Below are positions 11,702 through 21,806 of a stretch of 64,000 bases of DNA, in pieces. The position numbers and the translations under genes were made by a program. Each line of letters opens with the position of its first letter. Within the stretch, counting starts at the first letter, position 1. Source of the stretch: Pseudeuparius sepicola (taxonomy: Eukaryota; Arthropoda; Insecta; Coleoptera; Anthribidae); assembly GCA_963920635.1 (NCBI GenBank), contig OY987299.1, forward strand, positions 125,489,373-125,553,372. Reading direction: 5' to 3'. Under the pieces are notes generated by a model that saw nothing but the letters and a program-made list of their open reading frames with translations, was not told where the DNA came from and searched no databases.

Positions 11702-12157
11702 AGTACCCTTTAAAAAATAGCTAGTTTACAGCTGTGTAGTTTTACTAAGTAGATAAAATAAGGAGTTTTGCAGCCAGAAAGGTATATATTAACTTCTTTT
11801 TATAATACCAAGCTTTCGGTCTACTTAGTGACCTTCATCGGGGCTAGAATTTTTTAAAATTATTAGAAAATATTGAGAAAAGGTTGAAATTTTACTCACA
11901 ATTATGTTGAAGTTTTATACCAATATTAAAACCAGATAGATTTTAGGTTTAAAAGGGTTTTAATATTGGTATAAAACTTCAACATAATTGTGAGTAAAAT
12001 TTCAACCTTTTCTCAATATTTTCTAATAATTTAAAAAAAATTCTAGCCCTGATGAAGGTCACGAAGTAGACCGAAAGCTTGGTATTATAAAAAGAAGTTA
12101 ATATATACCTTTCTGGCTGCAAAACTCGTTATTTTATCTACTTAGTACCCTTTAAAA
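11702..12157. mobile_element. Palindromic Penelope-derived element with 14-bp duplication
   Basis: Arms 11747-11935 and 11957-12143 are nearly perfect inverted copies around a centre of about 20 bases. The whole is bracketed by AGTACCCTTTAAAA at 11702-11715 and 12144-12157, a likely target duplication; 31 non-palindromic bases sit between the left duplication and the left arm. Each arm carries a hammerhead-like block (see 12049-12078) of the kind found at PLE ends. Duplications of this length fit PLE integration better than DNA transposons. I read it as an inverted dimer of a PLE terminus. Confidence 0.65.
12049..12078 (+). ncRNA. Hammerhead-ribozyme-like motif
   Basis: CTGATGA, one extra base, stem GGTC/GACC around an 8-base loop, then GAAA and GC. 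This matches the hammerhead core (CUGANGA, stem II, GAAA) except for the unpaired base before stem II. Its mirror in the left arm, near 11825-11850 on the minus strand, has the first T changed to C. Hammerhead motifs are known in PLE terminal repeats. Activity cannot be judged from sequence because stems I and III are not clear. Confidence 0.45.
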
Positions 12158-13009
12158 TTAAAGGAGCTTTCTAACAATCCAACCATTGTTTAATATTGTT
12201 GCAAAAGTTTCTATACCTAATGTTAAAGTCAAAAGAGTTGAATGTATTATGAAATTGACCCTGACTGCCATTTCAATCAGAAGAGGTGAAGAGGTTACTC
12301 TCCTTCACAACATGCTGTTCTCTGTTCGCTTGTTGTTTGTATTTTTAAGAAAATTTAGCCATAAGGGAAGATAGGTAATCATCATTTGCCTGATGTTCTC
12401 GCAAACATTCGACTTAGGTACAACAAAATGTAGTCCCCTCTATTTGCCCAAATTTACCATATTATTTGTCGAAAATGTACCTATCCACACCAGGAATCGT
12501 ACTTATTATAAATACTTATACATACTTCTGTGTATATTTTGTTATCTACTTGTTACTGCTTTTATTGTCTGTTAAACAACCGTACCTACTTACGTAGGTA
12601 CCCAATTATTGAAACAAAGTTCACAAATGTAGATATCTAATTATAATTAAAAAGAGGGTTGAACGTTTATTATAAAAGATAAACTATGCCAAAGTGCAGA
12701 CTGGTCTAGACTGCATAGACCCCTTGAACCGTCGCGCTGCGGCGTTGCCACATGTTTGCACAGGGCTTGTAAGCTTGAGAAGGTTGTGGTACAGGTAATA
12801 TATCAGTGTTGGTTTAGGAACATTATATTTCACTGAGATTTATCTTGAAACTGAATGCGGTGGAATATTTACCGTAAAGTTTTAACCAGAATTGTATTAC
12901 TTACCTAAATGGTCTAAGCGAGTGTTTTATAAATTGACCTACATAAAAGAAACCTATACAAAGTTCTAAACCATATTTCACACCTAGTTTTAGAGCTCCA
13001 CCGCATTAC
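12158..13009. other. Unassigned sequence
   Basis: No element or gene recognised; TACGTAGGTACC-type short repeats near 12570-12610 only. Confidence 0.3.
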
Positions 13010-13400
13010 TATTCATCCCGCCCAGGAATTTCCTGTGGGACCATTTCGCTCCACTTCGCAATTTGAGTCGCGCCTCAGCCGCCCGGCGATCGCTCATCCC
13101 TATGCCCGCGAATAAATCATGGCCGCCTTTGTTTATTCCCGACGCCGCCGGTGCCCCCTCCCCCCTCGGAATTGTTAATATCGGGCCGTATAAAAAAATC
13201 GGCCGGGATTTATGGGCGTCTCTTATGAGAAAGTGGTCCCTATATCGACTTTGGCTGAAATACGGGCTCGCGGCTTATAGGATAGCGATCCGGCAGGGCA
13301 GAATATTTCTCGTGGATTTATTGCTGGATGAGGTAATTCAGTCACGCCCGGTGTCAAGTTGAAATGTGCGAGTTTTCTTGGAAATTTGCGTCCGGAAAAT
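13010..13400. other. GC-richer island
   Basis: About 390 bases with raised GC and CpG compared with the flanks. A 99-codon frame (from TTG at 13063 to 13362, plus strand) crosses it without a recognisable domain. It could be old single-copy host DNA or an exon-like remnant. No splice sites or start support a gene call. Confidence 0.35.
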
Positions 13401-13830
13401 CCTGGAGATTTATGTGTTTCGATTTCATAATGGTAATAAACTGTTACTTCAACAGAATAAAAACTAAACTAAAATGTAGCTATAGGTATCGAATGTTTTC
13501 TCCCTTTTGCATTATTAGCATTATTAGTACGATGTTTGGAAAAAAAGTAAATATGAAATTGCATAAAATTTTATTGCGATTTCAGGTATGCATTCAGAAA
13601 AATAAATTTCATTAAATTCGGGTAACAGATGCGGAAGATACAAAGTTCTGAATAAAGCTAATGTCCTTTTTTGAGTATAAATCACAAACGAATCAAGATA
13701 TCTGAGATTTAATAACGGTATGATAGCGTAACTTTCTTCTAATTCGACCGATATTGTATCTTTCATAGTTTCCGAGATATACCAATGGTGGGCATCGACA
13801 TTTTCACCATCCTGTATACTATAGGTATGT
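13401..13830. other. AT-rich sequence ending in a MITE-like terminus
   Basis: The segment ends with TTTTCACCATCCTGTATA near 13800-13818, which looks like the right end of a mariner-type MITE. No matching left end was found within the preceding 400 bases. Confidence 0.35.
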
Positions 13831-14039
13831 TATATGTTTGCTCTAGTAGTTTGCACAAAATCTTCCTTCGAATTATTGAATCTCGGACAAAATCAAAATT
13901 GCCATGGAAAATTCAAAACAATTATTACGAGAATATCATATAAAAAAATGGAGATTTGACAGTTTACATGAATTGTTGTATTTCCACAATTACCTACAAT
14001 AATATATTGAAAATTCAACAAAGCCAATATCGAAATTTT

Positions 14040-14521
14040 CCGGCAGAAAGTTAGACACAAAAATTTAATATTTTTAAACTCTGATTTCGATTAATTTAAA
14101 TTTCTAGCTGCTAATCGAACAAAATTAAAGTTTAGTAGCAAATTCATGTGTTATCAGATGATAAGTTGCGCTTGCGGTATTTTGTTTTTTTGTAATACAC
14201 AGAGTGGTCGAAAAAAATACAAAAAAAGTTAAATTTTTTTTTTGACTAGGTGGCTATGACTTTAAATCTGACATCCACCTTTGATTCCAAACAACTTTTG
14301 TAAGAAACTTTTTACCGTATTTTAAAAAATAAGGGTACTTTACTCTTGAGTTATTTTGACATTTTTGAATCTACCTCGTATCCAAAAAAAGATATTTAAA
14401 CTTTGATATGTGCGTTTTGAGTTTGAAATAATGCACCAACTTTTATCAAGAATAAAATTTTCAGAGAAATTAATAATAAAAAAGTTTTCCATTTGTGTCC
14501 AACTTTCTGCCGGTCACTGTA
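14040..14521. mobile_element. Small nested MITE
   Basis: CCGGCAGAAAGTTAGACACA at about 14040 is repeated inverted at about 14490-14515 (one change), ending TCACTGTA. It lies inside the larger mariner-like element, between its left TIR and the transposase. The interior has no coding potential. Confidence 0.6.
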
Positions 14522-14527
14522 TTTTAT

Positions 14528-14575
14528 TTTTTCTGTCATTTGATACTTTTTTCTGTCATTTGATATTTTATTATG
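14528..14575 (+). repeat. Short tandem repeat, about 20 bp x 2
   Basis: TTTTTTCTGTCATTTGATA occurs twice in succession. Confidence 0.8.
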
Positions 14576-14675
14576 AATTAAACTAAATTAAGGGTGTTCT
14601 ATAATGCTTCCATTTTGTGCAACACATAGAACATATACCTTCTTAATAAACTTCTCTTGTAGTTAGCCACGATAC

Positions 14676-15800
14676 CTACGCCTCGTTCATCTCTCTGATC
14701 GCCCAAGATATTTTTTCTGTAACTTGGTCGATATTATTTGACCTCACCGCATATACCCGGTCCTTCAAAGTACCCCACAGAAAGAAATCGAGTGGGGTCA
14801 AGTCTGGGCTTATGGCAGGCCATAAAATATTTTCATTTGAACCAATGCAGTCTAAAAAAGTGTCATCTAAATGCCTCTTGACAGTATTTGATTTATGTGC
14901 TGGAAGCACCGTCTTGCACAACACTATTCGGCTCATTAATTGATTCGATAGATCAAAAATTTCTCCTCTTAAGAACTGTGTAATATACTAGTATAGTAGT
15001 ATATTTTCTGTGATTTTAGTCCAGTTAAACCACCTTCAAAAAATACTGGACCAATTATGTTATTCCGAAAAATACCACACCAAACATTTATCGAAGTTCG
15101 ACCTTGTGGTTGAATTGATATAAACTGTCGTGCATTTTCTGATGAGGAATAGTGAGGGTTTCTTATATTAGAAACGCCAGATGTTGTAAAAGTGGCTTCG
15201 TCAGTCCACAATATAGAATCTGTAATAGTAATAACCGCAGGAGTAGCAATAGAATAGTAATGTCTATATCTAGTAGTAGTTAGTTAATAGTGATAATTTA
15301 CAAGGGATAAAAATACGCACCTATAAACTGATCATTTTCCGCTTGCCTCTCCAACACTAAACGGCAATATTCTCGCCTTCTATAATTATTACCATTTTCA
15401 TACAGTTTTGAACTGGGCGATAACAATATGATCTAAACTTATGCATTTTCAACACTCTCTGGACTAAGCTCCACGATATTCGCAAATGTCTCGATGCATC
15501 TTTAATAGAACGTCTCGGATTTTACACGAAGTATTATAATAAGACTGCTTCCTGCATATTCTCAGTAAGAACATGTCGTGGTTTATTTCTCTTTTCTTTG
15601 TTTTTTTTTAAACGGTATTTCTCAATTTGTTATAAATATGAAATGCGTGTGATGAGGTAGGACTCTTCCTGGGCATATTAATGCGTATTCACGCCTTGCA
15701 CGCTTCACATTTTTTTTCACTAATAGTGTAACAATAATACCATTTTTATAGCACAACAAACTGTCAATGTCAAGCTCTGATTCTCGTAATAGTTGTTTTG
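14676..15800 (-). pseudogene. Mariner-like transposase, broken, with one intron
   Basis: Cut-and-paste DDE transposase of the Tc1/mariner group. Reading the minus strand, a helix-turn-helix-like segment comes first (RRSIKDASRHLRISWSLVQ, about 15440-15530). Next is the first catalytic Asp in WTDEATF (about 15195-15211), then the INVWCGI and IIGPVFFEG blocks. The C-terminal half has WPAISPDLTPLDFFLWG (about 14785-14835). Between the segment ending ENDQF and WTDEATF the sequence has a GTGCGT donor and a TTACAG acceptor, about 100 bases apart (about 15222-15325), consistent with a small intron. Several frameshifts and stops separate the blocks, including between the first and last catalytic regions. 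It cannot make a full protein. Confidence 0.8.
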
Positions 15801-16490
15801 AATTTTGATTTTGTCCGACATTCAATAACCCAAAGGACGATTTTGTGCAAACTACTAGAGCAAACATTTAACATTATATATAATTTATCGTTGAAACCAT
15901 AAAAAATCGTAGATTAAGAAAATCGAGAAATAAACAATGTGTTCCATCTAAAAAAACATAAGTTTGGTCTACAGTACCTATGTCCACGGATGGGGTAAAT
16001 AAGAGGACAAATGGACCAAAAAGTGAAAGATACGAAAAAATTTTATTCTTTATAAAAGTTTTTGCTTGCTTTAAAAATAAGATCCACGATGCCAAAAATT
16101 TGTTTTTTTGTACAGGGTATGCAAAAAATACAAAAACGTAAAATTTGATGAAGAGTAAAGTTGGCTTTTTATCAATTTTAATGCAAAACGTTAAAAAAAA
16201 AACTTGTTCGAAATTTTAAAAGAATTCTTATTCCAGAGTTTCATGGAAAAATTTGAGATTTCTAAATTACTCTTTTAAAACCGAAATTTTTCCAAGTCAT
16301 ATTCTGACCTTTTTATTTGATTACGCCATTGATAATTGTTACTGTGACATATTGGTCAAAATAAGAACGATGTTGTCTTTAGAGCAACGAATATTTATAA
16401 TCCAAAATTACAGACAGGTTAAATAAAATTACTAATGGAATATGTGAAATATTTCTTATTTTATTAAACTTTAAAACAATTAGGGGCACA

Positions 16491-17015
16491 TTATTTTTCA
16501 AAAACTTCTCCTCCATATTCTACGCATTTTTCTAACTGACGTTGTAAATGGCTAAAGCTGCTTCTTATTTCTCCTAGTGAAATTGATTCTATCGCTCTTA
16601 AAATTCTCTGCTTTAAAACTTCTTCGTTATTTTCAATGAGTCTTTCATATGTTAGTTGTTTAATGCGCCCCCATAGAAACATATCACAAATTGTCAAGTC
16701 GGGACTCCTAGGGGGCCACAAAATTGGACCATTTCGGCCCGTCCATCGGTTTTCAAATTTGCGATTGAGCAGATTGACTTCTGTAGCATAATGGGCAGGA
16801 CACCCATCGTGCTGAAAATACATATTTTGGCGATATTGAAGAGGCAATTCTTCTAACTTGTCTGACAGAAATGACTCCAGCATATGCAAATAAGAATGTC
16901 TGTTACACGTATTATCAAAAAAATATGTTATAATCCCAATGGCGTAATCAAATAAAAAGGTCAGAATATGACTTGGAAAAATTTCGGTTTTAAAAGAGTA
17001 ATTTAGAAATTTCAA
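16491..17015 (-). pseudogene. Mariner-like transposase, C-terminal half
   Basis: A 174-codon frame. Its first 35 or so residues are translated from the inverted arm and are not original protein. After that come FFDNTCNRHSYLHMLE, the second catalytic region FQHDGCPAHYA, and WPPRSPDLTICDMFLWG, all hallmark blocks of this transposase family. It then runs to a normal-looking C-terminus. The whole DNA-binding region and first catalytic Asp (WTDE-type block) are missing. The family normally has DFFLWG; here DMFLWG, probably decay. It is not functional alone. Confidence 0.8.
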
Positions 17016-17325
17016 ATTTTTCCATGAAACTCTGGAATAAGAATTCTTTTAAAATTTCGAACAAGTTTTTTATTTAACGTTTTGCATTAAAATTGATAAA
17101 AAGCCAACTTTACTCTTCATCAAATTTTACGTTTTTGTATTTTTTGCATACCCTGTACAAAAAAACAAATTTTTGGCATCGTGGATCTTATTTTTAAAGC
17201 AAGCAAAAACTTTTATAAAGAATAACATTTTTTCGTATCTTTCACTTTTTGGTCCATTTGTCCTCTTATTTACCACATCCGTGGACAAACCTTAATTTAA
17301 ATGGGTAAAATATTGAAAAATCAAA

Positions 17326-17580
17326 GTCAGCGGATTTGCTTCAAAAATTACCCTCCGACATGTCTTTTAATTCTAAACAACTTTTCTAAATAAATATTTT
17401 TGATATTTTTAAAAACAAAGGAATTTCACACTTGGAAATTAAAAAAATCGGAGTTGGCTGATTTGTTTGAAAAGTGACAATCGGACACACCTTTTAATTC
17501 TAAACAACTTTTCTAAGTAAAAGTTTTTGATATTTTTAAAAATAAAGGCAGTTTATTCTTGATCGCATTTCATGTTTTTG
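17326..17580 (+). repeat. Tandem repeat, about 126 bp x 2
   Basis: Two adjacent diverged copies, sharing TTTTAATTCTAAACAACTTT and TTTTTGATATTTTTAAAAA. It lies inside the right part of the mariner-like element, next to its final terminus. Confidence 0.65.
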
Positions 17581-17738
17581 AATTTTTTGGACACCCTGTA
17601 TAAAAAAATCGAAAATTCTCTTCGTGGAACATATTTTTTCGAGAAGCAGAAACTTTGATCAAGAATGACTTTTTTGTCGAAAAATGAAATTTTTGGTCCA
17701 TTTGTCCTCTTACTTACCCCATCCGTGCGGACATACTG

Positions 17739-18196
17739 AATATACCTACGCCTAAAGCTTTACGAATTTGAGAAAATGTTCAAAAGTTTTTTGCGCATTC
17801 TTCCCTCCTCCTGTCCCGCGGATACTCTACCGTGTGGAAGACCTACAAGGTATGTATGTACCTAAAATGTCACGCCCGAAGTAAAAGAAGTGGAAAAAAG
17901 TGACGAATGGCCTGTTATTTCGGAGGAAATTTAGCGTGGAATTCGTCGCTTGAAATAGAGAATGGAGAAGTTCACGGTTTATTATTTAAAACATCTGGGC
18001 GTGAGAAAAAAAATGGGGCAACAAACCTCTGAACTTTCTTTCGGGTATTTCTTGGCAAAGTTTCATATAAGCTTTCACTGGAAGTTTTTATTCCACTGTT
18101 TCAGTTTTACAGACTATTTATAAACAAAGTACCTACCTGTCAAGTGGTTATTTATCTATCACGTCTAAATATAAAAACATAAAAATACTAGTTTAA
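17739..18196. other. Unassigned sequence
   Basis: No element or gene recognised between the mariner-like element and the PLE. Confidence 0.3.
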
Positions 18197-18213
18197 AAAT
18201 GCAAATATATATT
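18197..18213. repeat. Target-site duplication of PLE (left)
   Basis: AAATGCAAATATATATT, repeated exactly at 20757-20773. Confidence 0.85.
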
Positions 18214-18251
18214 TTCTAAAATTTATTTGTGGCGCAAACAGATCCATTTAA

Positions 18252-20261
18252 TTTTTAATTGGGTTTTTCGCCACCAAACTGATTGAAAAACAACTTTTTC
18301 AAAGAAGTAACATAAACAAATTATGGGGGGATATAAATGAAATACAGGAAAATGTTAGGGAAAGTGTATCTTTCTATGATTTTAATTATATATCAAATTG
18401 TATCAGCATAAGCTATAATAGGCATTTTGATAGAGTCAAACTTAGACAGATTAACAAATTCCGAAGATTAGTTGAGGAAAAGCATAGTGAGGAATTCAAT
18501 CAAATAGACAATGATTTTGTCAACAGAACAGTAATTAATTTATCTAACAGAGAACTTACCATTTCAGAAAAGTTCGTTTTGGCAAAAGGGTTAAATTTTT
18601 CTGTTGTTGACAACAAAATTTCTAAGCTTGACATAGTAGCATCGGTAGAGGAAACAGCTCAAGCATTACCTGAGGAATTAGGTCAAGAATTTAGAGTCAG
18701 GTCAAAAATAATCTTAGAAAAAGATTTTAAACCAAAGTCAAATATTTCAAAGGAAGAAAAAGGAGCAATTAGATCACTTAAATCAGATAGGATAATTAAA
18801 ATATTACCAGCAGATAAAGGAAATGCAACTGTTATTTTAGAAAAAACTGTGTATGATAATAAGTTAAATGATTTATTAAATGAAGGAACTTACAAGAAGA
18901 TAAACAAAGACCCTACAACTTCAATAGAAACTAAAATATACAAAACACTGTATAAATACCGCGAACAAATGACACAGAGACAAAGGACACTCTTAACTCC
19001 GCATCATTCAAAACCTCCACACTTATACGGATTACCAAAAATACACAAAACTAACATTCCTCTTCGCCCCATTATAAGTTCAATAAATTCGCCATGCCAT
19101 TCGTTAGCAAAATATTTACTTAAAATTGTTAATCCATTAGTAGGAAACTCAAATTCATTTATCAGAAACAGTAATCATTTTCTAGAAAAAATTAGGGAAC
19201 ATCAATTTCCGGATAATTATATATTAGCTAGTTTTGATGTGGTTAGTCTTTTTACAAATGTCCCCGTTGACAAATCATTGAATATTTTACGCAGAAAGTT
19301 AGAAAGTGATCAGACTTTAGTAGAAAGGACAAATTTGAATATAGATGCAATATTAGAATTAACAACACTATGTGTTAAAACCACTTATTTTCAACTAGGA
19401 AATGAATTTTACCAGCAGGAATTTGGAATGGCTATGGGGTCTCCTTTATCACCATTCATAAGCAATTTATTCATGGAAGATTTTGAACAAAATGAATTGA
19501 CTAGATATGTTCACCAACCTAATGTTTGGTGGAGATATGTAGATGACATATTTGTTATATGGGAACATGGAGTAGATGAGTTAAATTCATTATTAAATTT
19601 TATAAACTCTCAAGAACCTTCTATTAAGTTTACCTTAGAAATTGAAAATAATAATGAATTACCTTTCTTAGATGTTTCTATACTGAAATCAGATAATATA
19701 GAAACTAGTGTCTATAGAAAACCAACACATACTAATAGATATCTCCATTTCAACTCCAATCATCATATTAGTGTTAAAAAAGGAGTAATTAAAAGTTTGT
19801 ATGACAGGGTTAGAACGATTTGTTCTAATAACACAAAATTTGAGGAGGAAATTAAACATATAAAACATGTTCTTGAGAAGAATAGTTATCCTATTGAATT
19901 TGTTGAGCAAGTTTTTCAGGATTGCCAACAAAATAACAATGCTAATAGAATTAGAGAAATAAATCTGGTGGACCGACCAGTAAATTTAATAATTCCTTAT
20001 ATTCCTGGACTGTCAGATAAGCTAAAACGTATAGGCAATCGTTTTAATGTGAGAACAGTATTTAAAACCAAAAATACATTAAGATCGATGCTAGTTAAAA
20101 CAAAACCATTTAATGAGTTACAAAGTTCAAAAAATTGCATTTATAAAATTCCTTGTGAATGTGGAAAGTTCTATGTTGGGGAGACTTGTAGGCCATTTAA
20201 CGTTCGTTTAAAAGAACATAAAAATCAGGCAAAATCAAATTTCGAAGTCAAAAATATGTGA
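18252..20261 (+). CDS. PLE reverse transcriptase, main frame
   Basis: Catalyses target-primed reverse transcription of the element. The frame is open from 18252 and lacks any in-frame ATG until 18969. Residues encoded upstream of 18579 (for example RHFDRVK and SNRELTISEK) look like genuine PLE N-terminus, so a non-AUG start or a mutated start is likely. Blocks in order: LPKIHK with PLRPIIS (about 19030-19080), FDVVSLFTNVP with the first catalytic Asp (about 19230), GMAMGSPLSP (about 19430), and the YVDD catalytic box at 19536-19547. These are followed by ELPFLDVS and VYRKPTHTNRY. The C-terminal part begins the GIY-YIG region, with CIYKIPCECGKFYVGET and RPFNVRLKEH. The frame then ends early at 20261 through a frameshift. 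Confidence 0.9.
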   Translation, partial: FLIGFFATKLIEKQLFQRSNINKLWGDINEIQENVRESVSFYDFNYISNCISISYNRHFDRVKLRQINKFRRLVEEKHSEEFNQIDNDFVNRTVINLSNRELTISEKFVLAKGLNFSVVDNKISKLDIVASVEETAQALPEELGQEFRVRSKIILEKDFKPKSNISKEEKGAIRSLKSDRIIKILPADKGNATVILEKTVYDNKLNDLLNEGTYKKINKDPTTSIETKIYKTLYKYREQMTQRQRTLLTPHHSKPPHLYGLPKIHKTNIPLRPIISSINSPCHSLAKYLLKIVNPLVGNSNSFIRNSNHFLEKIREHQFPDNYILASFDVVSLFTNVPVDKSLNILRRKLESDQTLVERTNLNIDAILELTTLCVKTTYFQLGNEFYQQEFGMAMGSPLSPFISNLFMEDFEQNELTRYVHQPNVWWRYVDDIFVIWEHGVDELNSLLNFINSQEPSIKFTLEIENNNELPFLDVSILKSDNIETSVYRKPTHTNRYLHFNSNHHISVKKGVIKSLYDRVRTICSNNTKFEEEIKHIKHVLEKNSYPIEFVEQVFQDCQQNNNANRIREINLVDRPVNLIIPYIPGLSDKLKRIGNRFNVRTVFKTKNTLRSMLVKTKPFNELQSSKNCIYKIPCECGKFYVGETCRPFNVRLKEHKNQAKSNFEVKNM

Positions 20262-20460
20262 ACATTCCTTTAATAACAATCATAGGATATTGTGGGATAG
20301 TTCCAAACCAATTCTAAAAGAAGAAGTAGGAAATAGACGAAAAATTAAAGAATCTGCATTTATTCTAGGAAATACGGGCAACTGTGTTGCTGAATGTTCA
20401 GTGGAATTCAGTAAAATATTATTGCCACTTATTCAAAGAGAAGTTAGTATAGATAATTAG
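20242..20460 (+). pseudogene. PLE endonuclease C-terminus, shifted frame
   Basis: The end of the GIY-YIG domain continues one base out of phase with the main frame, from about 20242 to the stop at 20458-20460. It keeps the expected blocks, for example CEHSFNNNHRILWD and RRKIKESAFI. The shift lies between about 20230 and 20255. It equals one inserted or two deleted bases relative to an intact element. The rest of this tail is undamaged, which suggests that the frameshift is recent. Confidence 0.85.
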
Positions 20461-20570
20461 ATAAAACACAGGGTACAATATCAGGCAGGTGGCTAGGCTA
20501 TTGTTTCTGTTGTCATGACATTTTAACCTGAAATTTATTAATCTGTCACTTCACTTTGACGTGACATGAT

Positions 20571-20605
20571 CTTTGAGACAGGAGGAAGATTTATCCTCCG
20601 AAAGC
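20571..20605 (+). ncRNA. Hammerhead-like hairpin in the PLE 3' region
   Basis: TTTGAGACA, then a strong stem GGAGGA/TCCTCC around a 7-base loop, then GAAAGC. The stem and the GAAA side fit a hammerhead core. The CTGANGA side is degenerate. It lies about 110 bases after the coding region. Confidence 0.4.
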
Positions 20606-20756
20606 CCAGAAGACAAATTTGTTGAAGTTATTTTTTGAGTTACACGTTTAAAGTTTCGTTCATTTAGTGTTAAGAATTTATGAATTTTCGAGGCAACTTG
20701 AGAAAGTTGTCTTTCAATCAGTTTGGTGGCGAAAAACCCAATTAAAAATTAAATGG

Positions 20757-20773
20757 AAATGCAAATATATATT
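20757..20773. repeat. Target-site duplication of PLE (right)
   Basis: Exact copy of 18197-18213. Confidence 0.85.
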
Positions 20774-21800
20774 ATCATATTATCATCAATTAGCCCTACA
20801 GCGTTTTTTCGTTCCTTTTGTCATACAAAATTGGTGATTTTTATCAAGAGGAAAAAATGTTTTTAAAATCCCCCAGATTGCATAGGAGATTTGGATCAAG
20901 TAACTATCGAAGGGCCATAGCAAACGGAAATAAATGAATGGTTCAGGTTGTAACATTCGGATGTTTTGTAGTATGGCAAAAAGCGCATCGCACAACATAA
21001 CCTCACTTTTTCCTTATTGTTGTTGTTTGTTGGGAAAAAGAATGATGAATAAAATTCAAAAACCAGCAAGTAATTAGTTCTATAATTTTACTTATTATTA
21101 CATCTGACTCTGTCGTTCTGAACTTTGAATGACTTTCCATAAACGTTCTCCGTAACCATAAAAATAAGTACAAAAATTCACAGTATTCATTTGAAAACCA
21201 GTCACTACCATACTGTCTAAATAAAAAATAAATTTAAAACGACAGGGAAACAAAGGGAGAACTGTTGCAACCAAAATAAGGCAGAAACATCAATCATAAA
21301 AACACAGAAAATAATCGCCTATTTATTTTACGATAATTAAGATTCTAGTATAAGTAATATGCACAAAGGACAGCAAGCGAATGAGGTACTTCTCGCTATA
21401 TTCTTTTCTAGAGAAAATAATTCTATCTAACACTGAAACTGGCATTATTACTACTTTTGACAGAATAATAATTGCGTTAAAAATCGTCCTAAGTCATTCT
21501 GTGCTCTCATAGATAAATATTTATCGGGTAAAAAAATAAAATGTATTTAAAAACAACTGTTCCTGGACTTTTTTAGTTAGTTGAAGTAGGTTTAGTATTG
21601 CTAAAATCACTTGAAACAGCATAAAAAACTCTAATTGGCGTCACAAAAAAAAAAGGACATATAGTTTTCAAAAATATACATATTCTATTCTACAAGCAAC
21701 ATAATATTTCACTTTTAAGGTTTTTTTAAGTTTGTCGTCAAACACAACGTAAAGGTTAATGCACCAAAAAATGTCTAAGAAGCAATATCGATTATAACTA
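20774..21800. other. Unassigned AT-rich sequence
   Basis: About 1 kb without recognisable gene, terminus or repeat. Confidence 0.3.
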
Positions 21801-21806
21801 TTTACG

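Larger units (their letters stand above)
13833..15870 (-). mobile_element. Mariner-like element with about 90-bp TIRs
   Basis: The left block at 13836-13935 (GTTTGCTCTAGTAGTTTGCA onward) recurs inverted at 15775-15866 with a few mismatches. Between them lie a decayed transposase read on the minus strand (14676-15800) and, near the left end, a separate small element (about 14040-14521). The true tips are uncertain by a few bases because the outermost bases of the two ends differ. Confidence 0.8.
15972..17738 (-). mobile_element. Mariner-like element with 350-bp near-identical arms
   Basis: Left tip CAGTACCTATGTCCACGG; a block of about 300 to 350 bases (15984-16334) returns inverted at 16938-17284 with only a few differences. 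A third copy of the terminal motif (GGACAAATGGACC as complement) lies at 17690-17738 and gives a second right end. Between the arms is the C-terminal half of a transposase. The arrangement looks like an internally deleted element whose right end has been duplicated or to which a related end has been joined. Confidence 0.8.
18214..20756 (+). mobile_element. Penelope-like retroelement, 2543 bp, near complete
   Basis: Bounded by a perfect 17-bp duplication. The two ends are inverted copies of each other over about 60 bases: 18243-18305 and 20692-20756 share TTTTTCGCCACCAAACTGAT and its complement. The single coding region contains reverse transcriptase and GIY-YIG endonuclease blocks, in the order and spacing of Penelope-like elements. 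It has a hammerhead-like structure near the 3' end (20571-20605). One frameshift and the absence of an in-frame ATG near the front are the only visible defects. PLE copies usually carry terminal repeats; the inverted arrangement here is one of the known variants. Confidence 0.92.

Noticed and set aside
13063..13362. 99-codon frame in the GC-richer island as a host gene
   Set aside because: Starts with TTG, no domain, and long frames are expected by chance where stop-poor GC-rich sequence occurs.
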